A stretch of DNA of 64,000 bases, from contig JAWQUS010000008.1 in assembly GCA_036365455.1 (NCBI GenBank), forward strand, positions 13,189,501-13,253,500, given 5' to 3'. The notes under the pieces are model-generated. The model was given only the letters and a program-made list of their open reading frames with translations, was not told where the DNA came from and made no database searches. The position numbers and the translations under genes are program-made. This document shows positions 55,837-64,000 of the stretch, piece after piece (within the stretch, counting starts at the first letter, position 1; each line of letters starts with the position of its first letter). The stretch comes from Macrosoma leucophasiata (lineage: Eukaryota > Arthropoda > Insecta > Lepidoptera > Hedylidae).

Positions 55837-58800
55837 TCAGAATCAGAATCAGAAACTCATTTATTCATTTAGGGTGACAGGCACCTCTTATGACACGTCA
55901 AAAAACAAACAAAATAAATAAAAGTGAACAACAATTGTTAGACATGTCAAACAAGATAAAAAATATATGTAAAGTCAAGAATATCACTAAGATAAAACTA
56001 AATGTAATAAACTAATGTAAAAAGTATATCAGTAGAATGTCTCATTTCCCCTTTACAAACTGATAAGAGGAGTAAAAAGAAAAGAAAAAGAGTCATTCTT
56101 TGTCATTCACCGGCAAAGTTCCAAAGGCCAATATGATCTGAGAAAAACGTGCCGGAAAAAACTCAGTCGGCTCTTTTAAAAATATCTCTTAGGCCATAAT
56201 TTAAACAAATTTAAAATTAACAATATAATATCAACATTACACTTTAATTATTACATTTAACACCCTTGAGGAGCTAGATCAACATTTAGCCAAACATTTC
56301 TATCCTTGAGATAGTCCTCGAGTTTATAATAAGCCTTTTTACATAGAGTGCGTTTAATTAATGCTTTGAATTTACTATCGGTGAGTTCAGCAATCCCGGA
56401 TGGGATCTTGTTATAAAATTCTACACTATATTTTAGGAAAGATGTATGAGTTTTCGTCAGTCGAAAACTTGGCAGAGACAACTTGTTCTTATTCCTCGTG
56501 TTATAACTATGCCTATCGGAGATTTTATCAAACAGATGTAAATTTTTCCTCGCGAAAAGTATATTTTCATAGCTGTAATGGCAAGGGACCGTCATTATAT
56601 TTATTTCTTTAAATCGTTCTTTCTTAAAATCACGGCTAAGTAAGTTATACATCGCTCTAATGGCTCTCTTCTGTAATACGAAAATTGATTGTACGTCAGC
56701 CGCTCGACCCCACAATAAAATACCATAGGACATGACACTGTGAAAATAGCTAAAATAAACAAGTCTTGCAGTGTCTATATCAGTTAATTGCCTAATTTTT
56801 CTAACAGCATAAGCTGCGGCACTCAGACGTTTCGCTAACTGCCTAATATGTGGTCCCCATTGTAACTTCGAGTCAAGCGTTATTCCCAAGAAGGTAGCGT
56901 CATCAACAAATTGAATTTTGTCATTGTTCATTGTCTTTTTACATTAGGGAGGGTAAAACGGATACATTTGGTTTTTTTACTATTCAGTGCAAGATTATTG
57001 ACAGTAAACCATTTATGTACTTCTCCTATGACCTTATTTACAGTATCGTAATCTGGATTTCGTCTGTTCACTTTAAAAACTATTGAAGTATCGTCTGCAA
57101 ATAAAATTGTTTTGGGCATACTGTTAGGCATCAAATGAAGTAAATAATTAACGTAGACTAAAAACAGAAATGGTCCTAACATTGAGCCCTGTGGGACACC
57201 CATTCCTGTCTTTTCACCTTGAGATTTTACAACATTGAACTACTTGTTCCCGATCCTTAAGGTATGATTGAACAAGTTGAAGAGCTTTATTTTCAAGTCC
57301 ATAATGATCAAGTTTGCCAATTAATGTATTGTGGTCCACGCAGTCATACGCCTTAGAAAGGTCGCAAAATATACCTATTGCATCTTGTGAATCCTCCCAA
57401 GCTTCAAAAATATGTTTTAATAAAGCTACACCAGCATCGGTTGTACAACGTCTTTTGTATGATGTTATTTGTATTGAAATGTTGCAGCAATTGAGTAAGC
57501 ATTAGTTTTTCGAACACTACTAAGAACAGGCAGAATAGATACCGGTCTATAATTATTAGGGTTTTTATTGTCACCTGATTAAATAACGGTACAACTTTAC
57601 TAAACTTTAATAAATCTGGAAAGACTCCCTGATCAATACATAAGTTAAAAATTGATGCTAAGTAAGGAGCTAAGGTATCTATAATCGACTTACACACCAT
57701 AACAGACATGCCATAAATATCTTCGGTAGCTTTTATTTTAAGTTGATGAAAAGCTGATCTTACAGACTGTGAGCTAACATGCTTAAACCTAAATTGAATA
57801 GTACAAGCTTCTACGTTAGTTTTCAGAATATCAATAGATAATAAAGAGGATGAGTTTAAGGGTTTTGTAATTTCAAAGGAAATATTAGCAAAGTATTCTA
57901 CAAAGTGCTGAGCAATGTCAGGATTCGAACTCACAGTACCCTGAGATGTCTCCAAAATCACGCGAACATCACTCCGTTTATTTTTGCCTGCTTCACTGTT
58001 TATTACTTTCCACGTAGCCTTCATCTTATCGTCTGCATTTATTATTTTCCTACTCAAATATATAGACTTTGCCTTTTGACACACATTTTTGAAAATTTTT
58101 GAATATGTTGCAATATATTTATTAAGTTTTTCGTCTTGCATACAATTCTTAAGGCCATATAATTCCAATAATCTCTCCCTACTTCTACGAATGCCAGTTG
58201 TAGCCCAATCACAGAAACTAAATTTATATTTGGTAGATTTAGTTTTAATTTTAAATGTTTTATTAAATTGTGTATGAAGTACCTTAAAAATTTGCTCATA
58301 ACAATTATTTGCACTATTTGAATCAAACTTTTGGGAATATAACTCTTTAATTAACATGTCATTAAAATGGTTTAATTTAGCAGAAGTTATTTGTCTGTAT
58401 GTTTTTTGTGTTATTTTTTTACTATTAACAGTGGCAAAAGACATTATTAGCCCGCTATGATCCGAAGGCATGCAGTTAATAATATTTTTATCTAAATATT
58501 TAAGATCACAAAATATATTATCAATACAAGTTGCTGAGGTTGGACTCACTTTCCAAAAAAACGTTACTTAGATTGAACGACATAAAAAGATTCAATAGTC
58601 TACAACTACTATAGCTATTTTCCAAAATATTAATGTTGTAATCTCCACATACAATAAGAGATTTTTACTAGAACAAGCTTTTTTCAACACATCCTCCATA
58701 GTGGAGTCAAATACGTTAATGTTTTGGTAATTTGGTGGTCTGTAAACGCACAGTATTATATGCTTCTCCAGCTCAACACAAGATATTTCCGCAACATGTT

Positions 58801-58905
58801 CCACTGATAAGTCAACTATGTCCCTACGTTCCCTTGAATTGATAGAATTCTTTATCATAATAAGAGTACCTCCATGATGCATAGTTTTTCGGGTATAACT
58901 ACTTC
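55837..58905 (-). mobile_element. CR1-like non-LTR retrotransposon, 5' truncated
   Basis: The 3' end on the minus strand is a short GATTCT-type repeat (TCTGATTCTGATTCTGA at 55837-55853), the kind of tail CR1/L2-group LINEs use in place of poly(A). Coding runs from about 58882 down to 56257. The 5' end falls inside the endonuclease domain. Confidence 0.75.
56257..58882 (-). pseudogene. Endonuclease/reverse-transcriptase ORF of the CR1-like LINE, broken
   Basis: In order: AP-endonuclease pieces (CVYRPPNYQNINVFDS; then PTSATCIDNIF and SDHSGLI, the last carrying the catalytic SDH), a linker, then [41 protein letters not shown] (catalytic Asp pair), and the C-terminal domain with HSVMSYGILLWG, QKRAIRAMYNL and YNTRNK. 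At least four frame breaks (near 58580, 57540, 57240-57200 and 56930) separate the blocks. The element still resembles its family closely, so it looks fairly recent. Confidence 0.8.
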
Positions 58906-59115
58906 AACGGTCAATAAAGAACTACATATTTACATTGATATTCATACTTAAAACCGGAAATATAGAAAATCGGTATTTGTGAGAAGACCGGTGGGTATAC
59001 TTGTATTTTCGAAATCCAGGATCCCGGTTTGCGACCCCTAGCGGATACCGTTGTACACACATACCTACACATAAGAGAGACCCAAAATATGTCTTAAAAC
59101 ATCATTGTCTGTAGG

Positions 59116-59506
59116 CCCTTATTCATAAACATAGCTTAAGCTAGTGTTGATAATCTTTCGTATATCTCTTTCTAGTCTTTCTATCCTACGTATTTTTTAT
59201 AATGTAATGGAAGTGGCAAACAAACATGCAGTTCACATTGATGTTAAGTGATGACTGCAGCCTATAGACACACTAAGACCAACGTCAAAATGCAGATGCG
59301 TTACCACTCCTGAGGCCTAAGGTGTTATGCCTCTGTGCCGGAAATCACAGGGCCGTACATTACCACCTGACCGGAACACGATAGTGCTGAAAATTACCAT
59401 TTAGCGGCATGTATATTAGGTAATGAGGTGGTGCCTACGCCCGCGAGCTCCGTCACTGGAGCTCTACCACCAGTGAAACGTTTATGAACAATAATTGTTA
59501 GGGCTC
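59116..59506. mobile_element. MITE family 1 split by an R270 copy
   Basis: The left half starts CCCTTATTCATAAACATAGC and runs through CTTTCTATCCTACGTA; the right half is AACGTTTATGAACAATAATT after the R270 insertion. The R270 copy is therefore younger. Confidence 0.6.
59208..59474 (+). repeat. R270 repeat, complete
   Basis: GGAAGTGGCAAACAAACATG to GAGCTCTACCACCAG, 267 bp, little diverged. Confidence 0.85.
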
Positions 59507-60105
59507 CCACACATAACTGCGAATTTGAATGGCTTCCAGTGTAGGAGCTCGAGGAGCGTCTGTAGGTATTATTAGACGTGGAAAGTATTTTAATGGCAAT
59601 TCAACATTTAACCAGAAAAAGACAGCAACCCATTTTTTAATCGCATTCAACAAACTACTTAATTGTTAAGTAAGAAACAACATTAATGAATACCTCGCTC
59701 TATCTAGAGAACTCATAACTTTACAAGAACAAAACAACACATCTCCTTTGCAATACAACCACTCTACATAACATTTTCTCTTCAATATTTCTCGATAGTT
59801 TCTATAGGAACCATTGTCTTTGATGTACATATCATTCTGAGGAATGTGAATAAAAATGCTCATATTTTTCCTGAATCACACACATTCACAATACGAGGTT
59901 GCCTCGACAGAGCCGCTCCAGGCCTTAGCTATGGAACTCATCTCGAAAGTGCATACCGTTTCGTATTTTTACATTGTAGTTATGAATATGATACGTAACT
60001 TCACGCCTAGATTGCTCGAAGTGGTAGACAGGCTGTATACCTAGAGATGTGTTTACTGTTCTGGTAAAACCTATTGAATCAATCATTTATCGATAATGAT
60101 GCAAA

Positions 60106-60402
60106 TCTATACAAATAAATAAAATTGGAGTGTCTTTCTGTAATATAAAAATAACCGCTTTTTACTAAATGCATATGTATATACATGGTACAAATACCAA
60201 AACAAAATTTTTTACAATTTTTGTCTGTCTATCTGTCTGTTTGTTCCCGCTAATCTCGGGAACGGCTGCTCCGATTTTGACGGGATTTTCACTGGCAGAT
60301 AGCTTATGTAATAAGGAGTAACTTAGGCTTTTATACTTCCTGCGCCTACGACTTCGTCCGGGTAGATACTGAACAATCATAAATTCTCACGCGCTCTTAT
60401 AG
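60106..60402 (+). mobile_element. Helitron-like element, family B
   Basis: Starts TCTATACAAATAAATAAAAT after A; keeps ACGACTTCGTCCGGGTAGAT but the terminal GCGGGCACAGCTAG is replaced by CTCTTATAG. Confidence 0.6.
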
Positions 60403-60484
60403 TCTCTGTATATTGATATACCTACGCAAAATGCAAAAGGTGTGTGTTTGATAGAGTTGAAATTTATCCAACTAATACTTACTA

Positions 60485-60654
60485 TCCCTACTAATATTAT
60501 AAATGCGTCTGTCGATTGTCTGTTACGCTTTCACGTCCAAACGACTGACCCGATTTTAATGAAATTTGGTACAGAGATAGAGTTGAACTCGAGAAAGAAC
60601 ATAGGTTATACATATAACAACATCCACGCGGGCGAAGCAGCAGGCAACAGCTAG
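60485..60654 (+). mobile_element. Helitron-like element, family D
   Basis: TCCCTACTAATATTATAAATG start, GGGCGAAGCAGCAGGCAACA, CTAG end before T. The 3' end is shared with 17108-17293. Confidence 0.55.
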
Positions 60655-60803
60655 TCTTTCTATATTTTTATATCACAAAAGTGGCAAACATGCATACCTG
60701 CACTGCACTCTCTTGCATTCGAAAAATTAAATAGGTATAAGAAAAGTAACTGGTACGCGATTGCCTTTCATTTGATTGATAACTTTATTGATTTTTTTAT
60801 ATC

Positions 60804-61085
60804 ATGAAACTGGAAAACAAGCGTGCAGTTCACATTGATGTTAAGTGACGACTGCAGCCTATAGCCACACACATAAAGACCAGAGGTCAAAATGCAGATG
60901 GGTTAGCACTTCTGAAGAATAAGTAAATAAATAAGTGTTATTCCTCTGTGCCGGAAATTACAGGGCCGTACATTACCACCTGACCGAAACACGATAGTGC
61001 TGAACACTACCATTTAGCGGCAAGTACATTAGGTAATGTGGTGGTGCCTACGCCTGCGAGCTCCGTCACAGCTCTACCACCGGTA
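60804..61085 (+). repeat. R270 repeat, full length
   Basis: AACTGGAAAACAAGCGTGCA to CACAGCTCTACCACCGG. A small AAGTAAATAAATAAG insertion replaces GGCCTAAG. A stray AAGTGGCAAACATGCAT piece precedes it at 60678-60695. Confidence 0.8.
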
Positions 61086-61959
61086 GAAAAACTGTTATTC
61101 AAGCTAATCAAATTGTCCGCATTAAATAACACGTAAAGTAAAAATAATCATAACGTGGAAGAGTTTGTTATTTAAATTAACACACGTTTTGGATTGATCA
61201 CGGTTAAGAATTAGATACTTATAGCAAAGATTAATTTCATGACAACGCTGAAATGGTCTTAATATGGCACAATACAAAATATAAAAAAACAAACGCCTCA
61301 CTCTGATTCTTTATAAAGACTTTTAGCAAGTAATAAAAAATACTATTACATTGTCATATGCAGACTATGTAGTCGTTTAACAAGCATATCATTATTTAGA
61401 AGTGAGAAACTGTAATGAGAGGTACTTGAACAACTTCCAACCTCTTTAATTGGCTACGCATGAGGTGCGCCTGTAAGAGTGAAATTGACATAAAATGTTC
61501 ATCATCCCGTTTAGATGAAATCTACATCAAATCTAAACTCAATGTGATATCAAGTTTTTATGTTGAATGCCATAAACATGGAGGAAATTACACGAGTTAG
61601 GTATATTTAACACATTTTATAGGGTTTCGTATCACGTTGCTGTTTTATAATTGAGTGCAAACTTGTGAACTATCAGTCGGACCGTCGAATAACATTTTAT
61701 TAACTTGAGAACACTTTCAAACTTAATTCCGACATTAAGACCGGGTTTTCTGTAACAAAAGTATAACAACAGAAACGAACTTAACTTTGAGTGTAGTTTT
61801 GTGGACTTTACGCTTGTACTTACTAGATATCTGCTCTCCAGTGTAATATCCGGTTGAAGATAGTGAGATTAATGAAAGACTTTTACTCAATTAACTACTC
61901 CAGAAACTTTCAAGTGGATATTGGTAGAGTGCGAGCGTTTATCCTTTTATTACTTTTAC
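61086..61959. other. Non-coding stretch
   Basis: No exon, repeat or RNA gene recognised. Confidence 0.35.
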
Positions 61960-62280
61960 TGATAGTAGAACTCCAGTAGTTAGCTACGCCCCGGAACACA
62001 GGCACCACCGCATTACCTGATCGAGGTACCTGTCAACAAATCCAGGCTGCAGTCTCCAGAATAGCATCAAGTGTATATTGATTTTGCATTATACTTATAC
62101 TCTGTACTTATACTATTCTTGACCTTATTGTGGCGAAATATATATTTTTATTATTATATTTTAAATGCTAGTATGTCAAATGGGAATGTACCACCCCCTG
62201 ATTTCTGGCAACAAAGCATTACAACCTAGGCCTCAGAAGTGGCAAGTGGTAATGCATCTACATTGAGATCTCTGGTTTTT
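61960..62280 (-). repeat. R270 repeat, strongly diverged and interrupted
   Basis: AGGCACCACCGCATTACCTGA and GCTGCAGTCTCC in the first part; AATGTACCACC, CCTAGGCCTCAGAAGTGGCA and GCATCTACATT in the second, separated by about 150 bp of AT-rich DNA. Confidence 0.45.
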
Positions 62281-62920
62281 ATTTAATACTACCACCTGTC
62301 CTGGCGAACTTTGTTCGCATTAGCGGTATAAAAAATTGTTTACGACCTATTCTCAGACCTACCGAATATACACACAAAAAGTCATAAATCGATACAAGCT
62401 GATTATAAAGTCACGTCCACGTGTCATTACAATCAGCGGGTTGAACAAGTCGATAATAATATAAAGAGTGCCGATGCCGTTGAAAATGGTTAAAGTAAAA
62501 ATAAATGGAACAGGAACCTATTAGAAGAGTAAGAAAATATCATAAAATTAAAAGAAAAACATCATTACGAGCGATCTGTGGTCGGGAAGGGGGACGGCCC
62601 ACGACGACCCAACGCAGTTTATCGTCGATGGGGACGGGTGTTTCTAGGGTTGTAAACCATTTATCTTAATTTCCGGAAAAACAACGAGTCCTATCGAAAA
62701 ATTTTAAATGGCATAGGATATTTTAGAAGTTGTAGCAAAAAATTTGCACGCATAAAAATATTTTTAATTCGAACGGCCCACACCGGCAACATGAACCGCT
62801 TCATTTTAAAAATAAAATGGTTTACGGCCAGGGCTTTAACTTTTATTGTAAGGAAGAACAGTGTTTGTCGAGTCTGCTGGTAAAATATAAAAAACGCTAA
62901 AATCTAAGTTTTATACAATA
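62281..62920. other. Unassigned stretch
   Basis: A GC-rich patch at 62575-62640 (GGGACGGCCCACGACGACCC) is not explained. No coding signal. Confidence 0.3.
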
Positions 62921-63482
62921 CTAGCTGTACCCTGCACGCGTTGCTACGTCACTAACTAAAACATGACAGTGGCGCCATCTGTCGAATTTGCCAACTCAGA
63001 AATCTTCGTGAGCTCATGCACAACAACTTTGCTAGAGATCATCACATGATCAAATGCGTAGTTTTGAGAGTTTTAGCGGGAACCTTAAAAGAGGCGTGTG
63101 GTGCTCTTATTTTATTTCATTTTCTTGGTGTATTTTTGAGTTATATTAAATAAAGTTGGTGGCATTTTGTTTGATATAGGTTTATTACAGTGCCCGTGTA
63201 TAGTGAAATGGAATAACAGTGCCAAAACTTCATTGTAAAATGTTCTAGTAAAGTAGCTATCGCTTTACTCGAATACTGACTGTGACTCTGATTGACTTTG
63301 ACTGATAATTAACTGACTGACTGATTCTAACTTTAACGCTGCTTTTATACGAATACGAAATATCGTTTTACTTGACACTGGCAATATGCGTAATAGCAAT
63401 GACGTAACATTATTTAATAAAAAAAATGCGTAGTTTACGATTCTATACAGGACACACAGACAAACATTCATTTTTATATAAT
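62921..63482 (-). mobile_element. Helitron-like element, family E, interrupted by mariner
   Basis: The minus-strand 3' end is GTACAGCTAG at 62924-62921, followed by T on that strand. Shares blocks with 15490-16150. Its 5' part runs into the mariner TIR at 63484, so the mariner inserted here later. Confidence 0.5.
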
Positions 63483-63483
63483 A

Positions 63484-64000
63484 GGTTGGGGAAAAAGTCT
63501 TTTCACATTATAGTATGTATGAACTTGTAATAAAATCTCTTTGGCTGTAGTATTTGTATCTGGCTGGTTTTGGTATCATTGAAAGTTAAAATTTTAAAGA
63601 ACATAATTCCAAATTCAAATTAGGCAAATGTGTGATTTTTATTTGTTTTTTGTACTGTCAAGATGCGTGTATCTAATGAAGAAATTCGATACATTTTAAA
63701 ATTTTACTACAAAAAAGGTAAAAATGTAACGCAAGCCGCGAAAAAAATTTGCGATGTTTATGGACCTAGTGCAGTCTGTGAGAGTAGCACACATTTGGTT
63801 TAAGCGTTTTCAATCCGGAAATTTTGATGTCAAAGATGCACCTCGCTCTGGGTAACAAAAAAAGCTCGATATTTGGGTACCTCACGAGCTCACTGAAAGA
63901 AACCTAATGAACCGTGTAGGTACTCATTTGTGATTCTTTATTACGACGTAATGAAACCGAATCATTTTTGAAGAAGCTGATAACTGGTGATGAAAAGTGG
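63484..64000 (+). mobile_element. Mariner element, second copy, cut by the window end
   Basis: TIR GGTTGGGGAAAAAGT after TA. The transposase start at 63663 reads [20 protein letters not shown], longer open than in the intron 3 copy, but a 2-base loss near 63774 shifts the frame. About 135 bp are deleted at about 63852 (equivalent to 18820-18957 in the other copy). The downstream part (HELTERN, then TGDEKW at the edge) continues out of the window. It is inactive. Confidence 0.88.

Noticed and set aside
56400..56612. Plus-strand 70-codon frame within the LINE
   Set aside because: Antisense shadow of the LINE C-terminal domain.

Overview
The window looks like insect nuclear DNA, most probably Lepidoptera. 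It is AT-rich. Its one large gene has many short exons with GT-AG introns and an AATAAA signal. It is packed with repeats of lepidopteran type: Helitron-like elements that start TC and end CTAG before a T, mariner, RTE- and CR1-like LINE remnants, tRNA-derived SINEs, and a roughly 270-bp interspersed repeat called R270 here, present in about 14 copies. Nothing prokaryotic is seen. The order call rests on remembered repeat types, not on a search.

Layout. 1-6.7 kb: two members of one Helitron-like family (<1-1646 and 4310-6688), the second carrying a CpG-rich 15-bp minisatellite. Between them lies the 3' end of an unrecognised minus-strand gene (exons from 3413 down to 1765). 6.7-16.5 kb: mostly repeat debris, with one clear THAP zinc-finger exon on the minus strand (10522-10334). 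16.7-42.2 kb: a complete 23-exon plus-strand gene for IFT122, an intraflagellar transport complex A subunit, 1188 codons by my splicing. Its introns hold a dead mariner, a compact LTR retrotransposon with a Gag/integrase fusion ORF, two MITE families, LINE and SINE fragments, R270 copies, and a decayed duplication of the exon 14 splice-donor region. 42.3-64 kb: mostly non-coding, with more R270 and Helitron copies (two joined head to tail at 53742/53743), a degraded CR1-like LINE (about 55.84-58.9 kb, minus), a possible two-exon 5' end of an unknown plus-strand gene (48930-49947), and a second mariner cut by the window end.

Function. IFT122 is the only gene whose job can be named. In insects it should act in ciliated sensory neurons and possibly in sperm. 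A half X-box (RFX-type) site lies about 110 bp upstream of its ATG. The other three gene fragments share no visible pathway with it. Most of the biology here is mobile-element biology: nested insertions, internal deletions, inverted copies around an exon, and satellite expansion inside a transposon.
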